A stretch of DNA of 64,000 nt. Source: an uncultured Phocaeicola sp. GTDB lineage: Bacteria > Bacteroidota > Bacteroidia > Bacteroidales > Bacteroidaceae. Made by a program: the position numbers and the translations under genes. The notes beneath the pieces are model-generated. The model was not told the DNA's origin. It saw only the letters and a program-made list of their open reading frames with translations, and did no database searches. How positions within the stretch are numbered: the first letter of the stretch is position 1; each line of letters starts with the position of its first letter. Positions 53,018 to 60,633 of the stretch are shown here, in pieces. The DNA is taken from contig CAUBDX010000009.1 of NCBI GenBank assembly GCA_958434805.1, forward strand, positions 1 to 64,000, in the 5' to 3' direction.

Positions 53018-53857
53018 CTATTCTTTCTGCTTTTCAACACGATGCAAGACTACCAGAACAACTTCGCTGGGAGTAAATAAACGGACGTCAACGCGCGAAG
53101 TACCCAATCCATTGGTTATAATAATCGGAGTACCTTTGCTATTCTCTTTCCAACCAGTCAGAAAACGGTTTCCATAAATAGAGTGCTTTACCGGAGAATA
53201 TTTTTTAAACAAGCTCACCTGCCCACCATGAGTATGCCCCGCTAACACCAAATTGGCATTCGACACATCGGTATCTTCTGCATAATCGGGAGTATGCGTG
53301 AGCAATATAATAAAATCATCCGCCGGAAAATGCTGGGATGGAGAGTCACCATTCTTTTTTAAATCAAACGGATTGCGTACACCGCTCACTATAATATACT
53401 GACCATCTTTCATCAGCTTATAGCTTTTATGTTCCATCAACCGCACATGATTCTTTTGCATGGCCTCCACCACTTCGGAATAACAATAGCCATAATCATG
53501 ATTTCCCATCACAGCAAATGTTCCGTAAGGCGTATAAACTCTGCTCAAGGCGGTGAACAAAGTATCCAGATTTCCACCTTTCTTGCCACGATAATCTCCA
53601 CCCAACAGCAAGACATCGGCATGCATTGACTTTAATGCCCGCACCGCGCTGTTCAATTCACTCCTCTTAAAGCGACTCTCATAATGAAAATCCGAAGCAA
53701 ACCCTATCCGAAAACCGTCAAAAGCGGGTGGAATATCATAACTATAAAAATCATATTGCTTCACACGCCCTACCCCCGGAAACTCGGACAAAGTAGCTGT
53801 GGCGCAAGAAGACAAAAGAATAACCGCTAAAAGCAAAAAAAGAAACTGTTTCTTCAT
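53018..53857 (-). CDS. Metallophosphoesterase lipoprotein
   Basis: 279 residues. Lipoprotein signal (LLLAVILLSSC). Calcineurin-type metal motifs in order: SDFHYES, LLLGGDYRG, VMGNHDYG, LTHTPDYA and LAGHTHGGQVS. All dimetal ligands are present. The N-terminal membrane anchoring and the GHTHGG end place it near YkuE/YaeI-type phosphodiesterases; the substrate (lipid-linked phosphodiester?) is unknown. It diverges from menA with closely spaced promoters. Confidence 0.88.
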   Translation of the reverse strand: MKKQFLFLLLAVILLSSCATATLSEFPGVGRVKQYDFYSYDIPPAFDGFRIGFASDFHYESRFKRSELNSAVRALKSMHADVLLLGGDYRGKKGGNLDTLFTALSRVYTPYGTFAVMGNHDYGYCYSEVVEAMQKNHVRLMEHKSYKLMKDGQYIIVSGVRNPFDLKKNGDSPSQHFPADDFIILLTHTPDYAEDTDVSNANLVLAGHTHGGQVSLFKKYSPVKHSIYGNRFLTGWKENSKGTPIIITNGLGTSRVDVRLFTPSEVVLVVLHRVEKQKE

Positions 53858-53876
53858 AATCCTTTCTATTTGGAGA

Positions 53877-53884
53877 CAAAGATA
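53877..53884 (-). promoter_or_regulatory. -7 box (TATCTTTG) of the phosphoesterase gene
   Basis: TAnnTTTG on the minus strand 20 nt before the ATG at 53857, only 15 bp from the divergent menA box, so the two promoters must overlap upstream. Confidence 0.6.
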
Positions 53885-53899
53885 CAGAATTAATTGTTT

Positions 53900-53907
53900 T
53901 ATCTTTG
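53900..53907 (+). promoter_or_regulatory. -7 box (TATCTTTG) of menA
   Basis: TAnnTTTG on the plus strand 24 nt before the ATG at 53931. Confidence 0.6.
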
Positions 53908-53930
53908 CACAACCTTAATTATAAATAGAA

Positions 53931-54821
53931 ATGGAAATTGTTCAAGTTAACTCAATAAAAGCATGGCTTCTAGCCGCCCGCCCTAAAACATTGGCAGGAG
54001 CCGCCACTCCGGTTTTACTGGGATGTGCCTTGGCCTATGCAGACAGCTGCTTCCAAATGACACCAGCATTGCTTTGCTTTGCCTTCGCTTTTCTGATGCA
54101 GATAGACGCCAACTTCATTAATGATTACTTTGATTATCTGAAAGGCAGTGACCGTGAAGACCGTTTGGGTCCTGAACGTGCCTGCGCGCAAGGATGGATC
54201 ACACTGAACGCCATGAGAAAGGGAATCGCCCTGACCACAGCAACAGCTTGTTTAGCAGGGTTATGCCTATTAGCTTATGGAGGGATTGAAATGATTCCAG
54301 TAGGAATTTTATGTGTTTTATTCGCTTTTCTTTATACAGCAGGACCTTATCCGCTAGCTTATCACGGATGGGGAGACATACTTGTCATTGTCTTTTTCGG
54401 ATTTGTACCGGTAGGCTGCACTTACTATGTGATGTGCCGTGACTGGACTTGGAATGTGACACTCGCCTCTCTAGCTTGCGGACTGATTATAGATACCTTG
54501 TTGATGGTGAATAATTACCGTGACCGCGATCAGGATGCAAAAAGCGGAAAGAAAACAATCGTAGTACGCTGGGGAGCCAATGCAGGGCAACAATTATACT
54601 TATTTTTGGGATTGGCTGCCGCATGGCTTTGTTTATTGTTTATTCCTACCGGGCACATTTGGGCTGCATTATTACCCCAAATTTATCTGTTACCTCACTT
54701 CATGGCATGGCAAAGAATGGTAAAAATCAACAGGGGAAAAGAATTAAACAGCATATTGGGAGAAACCTCCCGCAATATGCTGCTATTCGGCGTATTACTA
54801 GCATTCGGCCTTATCCTATAA
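53931..54821 (+). CDS. menA: 1,4-Dihydroxy-2-naphthoate polyprenyltransferase (UbiA family)
   Basis: 296 residues, eight or nine membrane helices. The prenyl-diphosphate Asp motifs are NDYFDYLKGSD and NNYRDRDQDAKSGK. The start (WLLAARPKTLAGAATPVLLG) is that of MenA. It prenylates DHNA for menaquinone, the anaerobic electron carrier of Bacteroides. Monocistronic by context, ending at a perfect palindrome. Confidence 0.92.
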   Translation: MEIVQVNSIKAWLLAARPKTLAGAATPVLLGCALAYADSCFQMTPALLCFAFAFLMQIDANFINDYFDYLKGSDREDRLGPERACAQGWITLNAMRKGIALTTATACLAGLCLLAYGGIEMIPVGILCVLFAFLYTAGPYPLAYHGWGDILVIVFFGFVPVGCTYYVMCRDWTWNVTLASLACGLIIDTLLMVNNYRDRDQDAKSGKKTIVVRWGANAGQQLYLFLGLAAAWLCLLFIPTGHIWAALLPQIYLLPHFMAWQRMVKINRGKELNSILGETSRNMLLFGVLLAFGLIL

Positions 54822-54848
54822 TCTTCTGGCAAGATCTTGCCAGAAGAT
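54821..54848. terminator. Perfect 28-bp palindrome after menA
   Basis: 14-base arms ATCTTCTGGCAAGA (54821-54834) and TCTTGCCAGAAGAT (54835-54848) with no spacer; the first base is shared with the menA stop codon. Between convergent menA and ispF. It can fold as an RNA hairpin with a small loop. No long U-run follows on either strand. Confidence 0.7.
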
Positions 54849-54871
54849 ATTTCCCAATAAAGCGCAACAAA

Positions 54872-55354
54872 TCATTCCGCTTTCTCTATCAATACAGTGG
54901 CATAAGCGGAAATGCCCTCCTCCCTGCCCGTGAATCCCAGCTTCTCTGTAGTGGTAGCCTTTACGGAAACATCATCCACATCAATCCCCATCAAATGAGC
55001 AAGTACCAACTGCATTTCCGGAATCCGCGCTTTCAATTTAGGACGTTCAGCACAAATCGTTGCGTCCACATTACCTACTTTATATCCTTTTGCAGTAATC
55101 AGGTCCACCGTTTCAGCCAATAAAATCTTGCTATCAATATTCTTGAATTCACCCGCAGTATCAGGAAAATGATAACCTATATCACGCATATTGGCAGCTC
55201 CCAGCAAAGCGTCACAAATGGCATGAATCAACACATCGGCATCCGAGTGTCCCAATAATCCCAATTCATGTTCAAATTTTATTCCTCCAAGCCATAGTTC
55301 ACGACCGGTTACCAGTTGGTGCACATCGAATCCAAATCCTACTCTTATTTTCAT
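54872..55354 (-). CDS. ispF: 2-C-methyl-D-erythritol 2,4-cyclodiphosphate synthase
   Basis: 160 residues. Zinc-site FDVHQL and LGHSDADVLIHAICDALLGA signatures. Fifth step of the non-mevalonate route, the same pathway as dxr at 44.7 kb. Its ATG overlaps the FAH-family stop by ATGA (55351-55354), so it is coupled to that gene. Confidence 0.95.
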   Translation of the reverse strand: MKIRVGFGFDVHQLVTGRELWLGGIKFEHELGLLGHSDADVLIHAICDALLGAANMRDIGYHFPDTAGEFKNIDSKILLAETVDLITAKGYKVGNVDATICAERPKLKARIPEMQLVLAHLMGIDVDDVSVKATTTEKLGFTGREEGISAYATVLIEKAE

Positions 55355-55968
55355 CTTACATAAAAATCTAATAATTTCTCACCTTCCAAATACCCCTGCA
55401 AATGCTGTCCTATGCCGACTGGCCCTACTCCCACAGGAGTTCCCGTATAGAGCAAATCTCCAATCTTTAATGTAAAAAACCGACTAACGTATGCAATTAT
55501 CTCATCCACCTTAAACAACATATCCGCAGTGTTGCCTCTCTGCACTGTTTTTCCATCTATATCCAAATGAAAGTTTAAATTCTGTATATCCTTAAATCTG
55601 TCTACCGGCACAAAATCACCTATGGCAGCCGAGCTATCAAACCCTTTACACAGCTCCCAAGGCTTGCCTTCCTCCCGGAACCGCCGCTGAAGGTCACGTG
55701 CCGTAAAATCTATTCCTACCGTCACCGCATCATAATACCGACTGGCAAAACGCGGAGCAATATTCTTTCCCAAACGATTAATACGTACTACCAATTCTGT
55801 TTCATAATCCACCTGCTGAGAAAAATCAGGAATAAAAAACGGCTTGCTGTCTTTCAGCAGAGCCGAATCCGGTTTCATAAAAATAACCGGTTCTTCCGGT
55901 AATTTTTCATCAGCATGTAACTCGTGGCAATGTGCAACGTAGTTCATTCCTACGGCTATAATCTTCAT
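55351..55968 (-). CDS. Fumarylacetoacetate hydrolase family protein
   Basis: 205 residues, a compact FAH fold. Metal ligands in YETELVV and the GIDFTARDLQ region; the end has YTGTPVGVGP. Close to FAHD1/YcgM-type enzymes, which act as acylpyruvases or oxaloacetate decarboxylases; the substrate here is not settled. Four bases after rex and overlapping ispF, so it forms an operon with a redox regulator and an isoprenoid gene. Confidence 0.9.
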   Translation of the reverse strand: MKIIAVGMNYVAHCHELHADEKLPEEPVIFMKPDSALLKDSKPFFIPDFSQQVDYETELVVRINRLGKNIAPRFASRYYDAVTVGIDFTARDLQRRFREEGKPWELCKGFDSSAAIGDFVPVDRFKDIQNLNFHLDIDGKTVQRGNTADMLFKVDEIIAYVSRFFTLKIGDLLYTGTPVGVGPVGIGQHLQGYLEGEKLLDFYVR

Positions 55969-55972
55969 ATTA

Positions 55973-56623
55973 TTATTCTTGAATTACATTTAATCTGTTA
56001 AACATTACAGCCAGATGGGCATAAAGTGATGTATTCTGCACCACAATATTTTCCGGTACACGAATACGGAACGGTGTAAAGTTCCAAACAGCCTTAATGC
56101 CACCCGCTATCATTTTATCTGTTATCTCCTGTGCTATATTAATAGGCACAGTCAATACCCCGATATTCACATCACAGGATTTCATTTTTATCTCAAATTC
56201 ATCCGAATGATAAATAGGAATTCCATTTATTTCCTTCCCGACCAATCCGGGATTAATATCAAACGCACCTACTATCTCTAATCCAAAATGATGCAGCCCC
56301 GAGTCGCGCAATAAAGCACCTCCCAAACTACCGACACCAAACAAAAAAGCTTTATGCATTTTGGTAAATCCCAAGAAACGCTCCAGCACCTCTATCAACG
56401 CATCAATCTCATACCCCACACGTGTACGGCCGGATATATTTACATAAGAAAGATCTTTCGCTATTTGGGAAGCATCTACATTGATTTGCTTGGATATTTG
56501 GGTAGAAGACACGTACGTTTCTCCCTGTTCTTTCATCAGTTTCACATTCGAAAGATACCACGGAAGCCTGCGCAAAGTCGGCTCAGGCACTTTATCCGAG
56601 AATTTATGCATACGTATATCCAT
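55973..56623 (-). CDS. rex: Redox-sensing transcriptional repressor Rex
   Basis: 216 residues. N-terminal winged helix (about 1-80, VPEPTLRRLPWYLSNVKLM; part EPTLRRLPWYL) and a Rossmann domain with FGVGSLGGALLRDSGL for NADH. It represses anaerobic genes until NADH rises. No Rex-type operator (TTGTG-n6-CACAA) was found at its own promoter. First gene of the rex-FAH-ispF unit; promoter box at 56657-56664. Confidence 0.94.
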   Translation of the reverse strand: MDIRMHKFSDKVPEPTLRRLPWYLSNVKLMKEQGETYVSSTQISKQINVDASQIAKDLSYVNISGRTRVGYEIDALIEVLERFLGFTKMHKAFLFGVGSLGGALLRDSGLHHFGLEIVGAFDINPGLVGKEINGIPIYHSDEFEIKMKSCDVNIGVLTVPINIAQEITDKMIAGGIKAVWNFTPFRIRVPENIVVQNTSLYAHLAVMFNRLNVIQE

Positions 56624-56656
56624 CTTTTTCTTTAGGTATTATCATTAGGTAATTTG

Positions 56657-56664
56657 CAAAAGTA
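56657..56664 (-). promoter_or_regulatory. -7 box (TACTTTTG) of rex
   Basis: TAnnTTTG on the minus strand 34 nt before the ATG at 56623. Confidence 0.55.
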
Positions 56665-56708
56665 CACTTTTATTTGTTACATTGACGGATAGAGTATAAA
56701 AAAAGTCT

Positions 56709-56716
56709 TATCTTTG
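56709..56716 (+). promoter_or_regulatory. -7 box (TATCTTTG) of the SUI1 gene
   Basis: TAnnTTTG on the plus strand 25 nt before the ATG at 56741; it excludes the TTG-initiated longer frame from 56714. Confidence 0.6.
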
Positions 56717-56740
56717 AGTATTCATTTAAGCAAAATTCAC

Positions 56741-57079
56741 ATGAAAAATAACGATTGGAAAGAACGTCTGAATGTGGTTTATTCCACAAATCCTGATTTC
56801 AAGTATGAAAGCGTTGAAGAGGAAGCGGTTGAGACATTAGATAAAAAACAACAGAAACTCCGTGTCAATATAGAAAAAAAAGGACGGGGTGGCAAAACCG
56901 TGACATTAATCAACGGGTTCATCGGAACAGAAAATGACCTGAAAGAGTTGGGTAAATTATTGAAAAGCAAATGTGGAGTAGGCGGTTCAGTAAAAGACGG
57001 GGAGATCCTTATCCAAGGAGAGTTCAAGCAACGGGTCATCGAGTTATTGAAAGCTGAAGGATATACCCAGACCAAATAA
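56741..57079 (+). CDS. SUI1/YciH family translation initiation factor homologue
   Basis: 112 residues. The SUI1/eIF1 domain fills the C-terminal two thirds (LRVNIEKKGRGGKTVTLING, LGKLLKSKCGVGGSVKDGEI), with an acidic N-terminal leader. In E. coli YciH influences start-codon fidelity under stress; the role here is presumed similar. Single gene, terminated at 57094. Confidence 0.92.
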   Translation: MKNNDWKERLNVVYSTNPDFKYESVEEEAVETLDKKQQKLRVNIEKKGRGGKTVTLINGFIGTENDLKELGKLLKSKCGVGGSVKDGEILIQGEFKQRVIELLKAEGYTQTK

Positions 57080-57093
57080 CCGGAAAAAAGAAA

Positions 57094-57115
57094 GGGACTG
57101 TTGTCACACAGTCCC
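57094..57115. terminator. Terminator between SUI1 and tsf
   Basis: Eight-base perfect arms GGGACTGT (57094-57101) and ACAGTCCC (57108-57115). On the minus strand it leads into TTTCTTTTTTCC, a good terminator for tsf. Confidence 0.75.
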
Positions 57116-57138
57116 CCATTCTATAATTGCGGAAAATC

Positions 57139-58128
57139 TTATTCAGCACGTAAAGTGAAACGTTTGAAAGCAACGATCTGCAATTCAGGATCAGCTTCCT
57201 TCAACACTTCTCTTACAGTCTTCTTACCATCCATGATATCCTCCTGGTTCAGCAAGCAAACTTCCTTCAAGAACTTACCCAGACGACCTTTAGCAATGTT
57301 TTCAATCATCTGTTGCGGCAAGTTGGCAGCTTTTTCAGCAGAAACAGTAGCAATGATTTCCTTAGCTTTGGCAATATCTTCGTCAGTAATCCAGCCCTTA
57401 GCCTTGTTACTTTCCATGTGCTCTTCGCTGTCTACATGTGCAGGGTTGATACCAGCCTTCTTCAAAGCAACTTCAACAGCCTTGTCTACTTGTTCTTTCT
57501 TAGTCTTATCAATAGCTACCTGTATTTCAGCTTCTTTTACAGATTCAGGAACACCGGCTTCATCAATTGCAATAGGATTCATAGCGGCAATCTGCATAGC
57601 AACTCCGTGAGCGGCAGCTTCAGCTTCCTTATTCATGGCAACAATAGTACAAAGCTGGTTATTTCCCTGGTGGTTATAAATAGAAGTATAAGCACCTTCA
57701 ACCACATTGTAGCCATCCAATTCCATTTTTTCACCAGTGATACCGCTACGGTCTGTTACTGCATCCTGTACAGTACCGTTACCCATAGGCAAAGCCTTTA
57801 CTTCTTCCAAAGTCTTGCATCTGTTGGCAACAGCAGCATCCAGAATAGCTTGAGTCAACGCTACGAAATCAGCATTTTTAGCAACAAAGTCTGTTTCGCA
57901 CTTCAATGCAATGATTGCAGCGAATTGACCTGTTGATTTAGCCAATACACAACCTTCTGATGCTTCACGGTCAGAACGTTTTGCAGCAACAGCCTGTCCT
58001 TTTTTACGGATAATTTCCATTGCTTTATCGATATCGCCGTTTGCTTCAGTCAAGGCGTTCTTGCAATCCATCATACCAGCTCCACTAATCTTACGAAGCT
58101 TGGTTATTTCAGCCATAGTTACAGCCAT
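57139..58128 (-). CDS. tsf: Elongation factor Ts
   Basis: 329 residues: UBA-like start (EITKLRKISGAGMMDCKNAL), core LKCETDFVAKNADFV, and an insert of acidic helices in the second half that makes Bacteroidetes EF-Ts longer than that of E. coli. It exchanges nucleotide on EF-Tu. Follows rpsB after a 132-bp gap that holds an inverted repeat. Confidence 0.95.
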   Translation of the reverse strand: MAVTMAEITKLRKISGAGMMDCKNALTEANGDIDKAMEIIRKKGQAVAAKRSDREASEGCVLAKSTGQFAAIIALKCETDFVAKNADFVALTQAILDAAVANRCKTLEEVKALPMGNGTVQDAVTDRSGITGEKMELDGYNVVEGAYTSIYNHQGNNQLCTIVAMNKEAEAAAHGVAMQIAAMNPIAIDEAGVPESVKEAEIQVAIDKTKKEQVDKAVEVALKKAGINPAHVDSEEHMESNKAKGWITDEDIAKAKEIIATVSAEKAANLPQQMIENIAKGRLGKFLKEVCLLNQEDIMDGKKTVREVLKEADPELQIVAFKRFTLRAE

Positions 58129-58172
58129 AATATTCCTTTATTTTTTAATTGTTAGTAATATCTTTAAAACAG

Positions 58173-58254
58173 AATTGAGAATTGAAAATTGAGAATTGAG
58201 AATTAACAGCATAATCTGCCCCTTCCCCAATTTTCAATTCTCAACTCTCAATTT
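58173..58254. repeat. Inverted repeat of TTGAGAATTGAAAATT units between rpsB and tsf
   Basis: Left arm 58173-58204 is a run of TTGAGAATT/TTGAAAATT units; right arm 58229-58254 is its complement (16-base exact match TTGAGAATTGAAAATT). The RNA can fold into a long stem in the rpsB-tsf intergenic region. Confidence 0.65.
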
Positions 58255-58260
58255 ATACTA

Positions 58261-59100
58261 TTAAGCTTCTTCGTCTTCTTTCAAGAAAGCGGCAGCCTTA
58301 GCAGCATTGATAGCTTCTTCTTCGGCTTTATCCATACGAGCCTTGGTATTTTTCTTCTTACCAGCACCCTTAGGAGCATTTTCACCGGCAGCTTCCATAT
58401 CTACTTTTTCAGCTTTTCTTTCTTCCAAGCCTTCAGCGATAGCGCCACAACAAGCATCCAAGATCACTTCTACAGACTTAGTAGCGTCATCGTTTGCAGG
58501 AATCACGAAGTCTACGTTTGAAGGATCTGAATTTGTATCAACGATAGCAAATACAGGGATACCCAGACGGTTAGCTTCACGAACTGCAATGTTTTCTTTC
58601 AACACATCGATAACGAACAGTGCTGACGGCAAACGAGTCAAATCAGCGATAGAGCCTAAGTTCTTCTCCAATTTAGCACGCTGACGAGAGATTTGCAGAA
58701 CTTCTCTCTTAGAAAGGTTTGAATAAGTACCATCGTTGGTCAACTTATCGATAGTAGCCATTTTCTTCACAGCCTTACGGATAGTCGGGAAGTTAGTCAA
58801 CATACCACCCGGCCAACGCTCGATTACATAAGGCATATTTACAGAAGCAGCTTTCTCAGCTACTACTTGTTTAGCTTGTTTCTTAGTAGCAACAAACAGG
58901 ACTTTCTTACCTGATTTTGCGATTTGTTTCAGTGCATCAGCAGCTTCATCTACTTTAGCAACTGTTTTATGGAGGTCAATGATATGGATACCATTGCGTT
59001 CCATGAAAATATAAGGAGCCATTGAGGGATTCCACTTTCTCTTAAGGTGTCCGAAGTGGCAACCGGCTTCCAATAATGTATCGAAATTAGTTCTAGACAT
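58261..59100 (-). CDS. rpsB: 30S ribosomal protein S2
   Basis: 279 residues. Conserved LLEAGCHFGHLKRKWNPSM, VIERWPGGMLTNF and IPVFAIVDTNSDP segments. The C-terminus has a Lys/Ala/Glu-rich extension beyond residue 230. Paired with tsf, as in most bacteria. A structured leader may precede it (59157-59217). Confidence 0.96.
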   Translation of the reverse strand: MSRTNFDTLLEAGCHFGHLKRKWNPSMAPYIFMERNGIHIIDLHKTVAKVDEAADALKQIAKSGKKVLFVATKKQAKQVVAEKAASVNMPYVIERWPGGMLTNFPTIRKAVKKMATIDKLTNDGTYSNLSKREVLQISRQRAKLEKNLGSIADLTRLPSALFVIDVLKENIAVREANRLGIPVFAIVDTNSDPSNVDFVIPANDDATKSVEVILDACCGAIAEGLEERKAEKVDMEAAGENAPKGAGKKKNTKARMDKAEEEAINAAKAAAFLKEDEEA

Positions 59101-59156
59101 TTTGTTATTCTTTAAAATCGTTTACTTTCTTTTTTGTTTATCTCAACCAACCATCG

Positions 59157-59217
59157 GGTAGTCCGCTACCAAGTAGAGTCCCGCTGGTTTAGATACTAAA
59201 CGCTTCTTAACCAGTTC
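59157..59217 (-). promoter_or_regulatory. Candidate structured leader of rpsB
   Basis: In the 133-bp gap before rpsB, the minus-strand RNA can form GTTTAG-TAT-CTAAAC (59187-59201) enclosed by CTGGTT/AACCAG-like pairing, and GGTAG-CGGA-CTACC (59157-59170). Two neighbouring stems in a leader of S2 are reminiscent of ribosomal autoregulation, which is known for rpsB-tsf in E. coli. Confidence 0.4.
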
Positions 59218-59233
59218 CAAGTAAAACCGGATA

Positions 59234-59620
59234 TTAACGTTTACTGAACTGGAATCTACGACGTGCTTTGGGCTGACCCGGTTTCTTACGTTCTACAGAA
59301 CGAGAATCACGTGTCATGAAGCCTTCTGAACGAAGAGCTGTTTTATCTTCAGGGTTGATTTTAACCAGCGCACGGGCGATAGCCAGACGCAAAGCCTGTG
59401 ACTGACCTGTAAAACCACCACCGTAAAGATTTACTTTGATATCATATTTTTCAGCAGCCTCCAGCTTGTTCAAAGGCTGTTTTACTACATACTGAAGAAT
59501 AGTTGATGGAAAGTACTGTGCAAGGTCTCTCTTGTTAATAGTAATCTTTCCTGTACCTTCGCTTACGAACACGCGTGCTACGGCGCGTTTACGTCTGCCT
59601 AATGCATTTACTACTTCCAT
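59234..59620 (-). CDS. rpsI: 30S ribosomal protein S9
   Basis: 128 residues. LGRRKRAVARVFVSEGTGKI at the start, YGGGFTGQSQALRLAIARAL in the middle and the invariant C-terminal RRRFQFSKR that reaches the P-site tRNA. Six bases after rplM, the usual L13-S9 pair. Confidence 0.97.
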   Translation of the reverse strand: MEVVNALGRRKRAVARVFVSEGTGKITINKRDLAQYFPSTILQYVVKQPLNKLEAAEKYDIKVNLYGGGFTGQSQALRLAIARALVKINPEDKTALRSEGFMTRDSRSVERKKPGQPKARRRFQFSKR

Positions 59621-59626
59621 TCTTTA

Positions 59627-60088
59627 TTATTTAAGTGAGTTTATATCAATTGATTTCGGAGTCTGAGCTTCATGTTTATGTTCACTACCAGCGTAAACAT
59701 ACAAATTGCCCAGCAACTGTGCTCCCAGACGATTTTTAGGAAGCATACCCTTTACTACTCTCTTCAACAGTTTTTCTTCACCGTTAGGTTTCTTCATCAA
59801 CTGGGCAGGAGTCATTTCTCTCTGACCACCGGGATAACCTGTATAGCGCAAGTAAACCTTGTCGTTCCACTTGTTTCCGGTAAATTTCACTTTGTCTGCA
59901 TTAATGATAATAACATTATCACCGCAGTCAGCATGAGGGGTAAAGTCTGGTTTGTACTTTCCTCTCAACAGTTTCGCAACTTTCGAACCGAGACGGCCTA
60001 CGACCTGATCGGTTGCATCGACAACAACCCATTCTTTATGAGCTGTTTCTTTGTTTGCAGAAATGGTCTTGTAACTTAAAGTATCCAC
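59627..60088 (-). CDS. rplM: 50S ribosomal protein L13
   Basis: 153 residues with WVVVDATDQVVGRLGSKVAKLLRGKYKP (parts WVVVDATDQVVGRLGS and LLRGKYKPDF) and KRVVKGMLPKNRLG. Begins the L13-S9 operon; promoter at 60219-60226 and a 125-nt leader with palindromes. Confidence 0.97.
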   Translation of the reverse strand: MDTLSYKTISANKETAHKEWVVVDATDQVVGRLGSKVAKLLRGKYKPDFTPHADCGDNVIIINADKVKFTGNKWNDKVYLRYTGYPGGQREMTPAQLMKKPNGEEKLLKRVVKGMLPKNRLGAQLLGNLYVYAGSEHKHEAQTPKSIDINSLK

Positions 60089-60226
60089 TCTTAAATTCTT
60101 TTTTAAATGTTAACTACTAAAAAACAATTCTTCCCAGCGTTTCTAACCGTTCCCGGACAAAGAACTATTAACACGCTAAGAATTAATTCTTTATAAACTT
60201 TTGATAATAATCGGCTTGCAAAGGTA
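60089..60226 (-). promoter_or_regulatory. Promoter and leader of the L13-S9 operon
   Basis: -7 box TACCTTTG at 60219-60226 (minus) gives a leader of about 125 nt. It contains a perfect palindrome AAGAATTAATTCTT (60178-60191) and a stem AGCGT/ACGCT (60136-60140 with 60173-60177) around a GC-rich loop (AACGGTT...CCGGGAAC). A candidate site for autoregulation by L13 or S9. The open frame on the minus strand here (92 codons) has no credible start or composition. Confidence 0.5.
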
Positions 60227-60334
60227 CGGCTTTTCTTTGAACTGACAAACAAATTAAGATATTTTTTCCTCCTGCTTTTTGCATACAAAAGGCTGATACA
60301 ACCACATCTAGGCTTTGAATAACGGAGTAAAAAC

Positions 60335-60363
60335 ATAGGGAAGAAATTTTGATTCTTCCCTAT
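60335..60363 (-). terminator. Terminator of the zeta-toxin-like operon
   Basis: Perfect 11-base arms ATAGGGAAGAA (60335-60345) and TTCTTCCCTAT (60353-60363). On the minus strand it is followed by GTTTTTACTCC. Confidence 0.75.
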
Positions 60364-60387
60364 ACATATACAGTTATTCATATATTT

Positions 60388-60633
60388 TCAACGATTCCAG
60401 CCACTCTCCATCTCAGAGCAAGTACAAACAGCCACAGATGCCGCATTGTTTCCACCGGACTGACGAAGCTTTAAAAGTTCAGTTGCTGAGATCCGAACTA
60501 CTTTTCCATCGGGACGACCATAACACAGTGTCCCTTCGCGCCGTGCAGTTTCCTCTATCAACCGCTGTTCCGCTAGTTCTAAACCATAACGCAACTTCGC
60601 ACTTAATTCCTTATATTCTTCTTCAGTTGACAT
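60388..60633 (-). CDS. Small partner protein of the zeta-like kinase, possible antitoxin
   Basis: 81 residues. The first 35 residues are an amphipathic, charged helix (MSTEEEYKELSAKLRYGLEL, AEQRLIEETARRE), then RPDGKVVRISATELLKLRQ and a Ser/Cys-rich tail (VAVCTCSEM). It overlaps the end of the zeta-like gene by 11 bases, so the two are translationally coupled. I know no family for it. As an antitoxin it would be unusual in lying after its toxin. The longer frame to 60849 is a shadow of the kinase gene. Confidence 0.6.
   Translation of the reverse strand: MSTEEEYKELSAKLRYGLELAEQRLIEETARREGTLCYGRPDGKVVRISATELLKLRQSGGNNAASVAVCTCSEMESGWNR

Noticed and set aside
56624..56740. Rex operator between rex and SUI1
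   Set aside because: No TTGTG-n6-CACAA-like site was found in this gap; only promoter boxes.
60103..60381. 92-codon minus-strand frame before rplM
   Set aside because: Covers the L13 promoter, leader and an upstream terminator; Cys/Ser/Arg-rich composition without a family.
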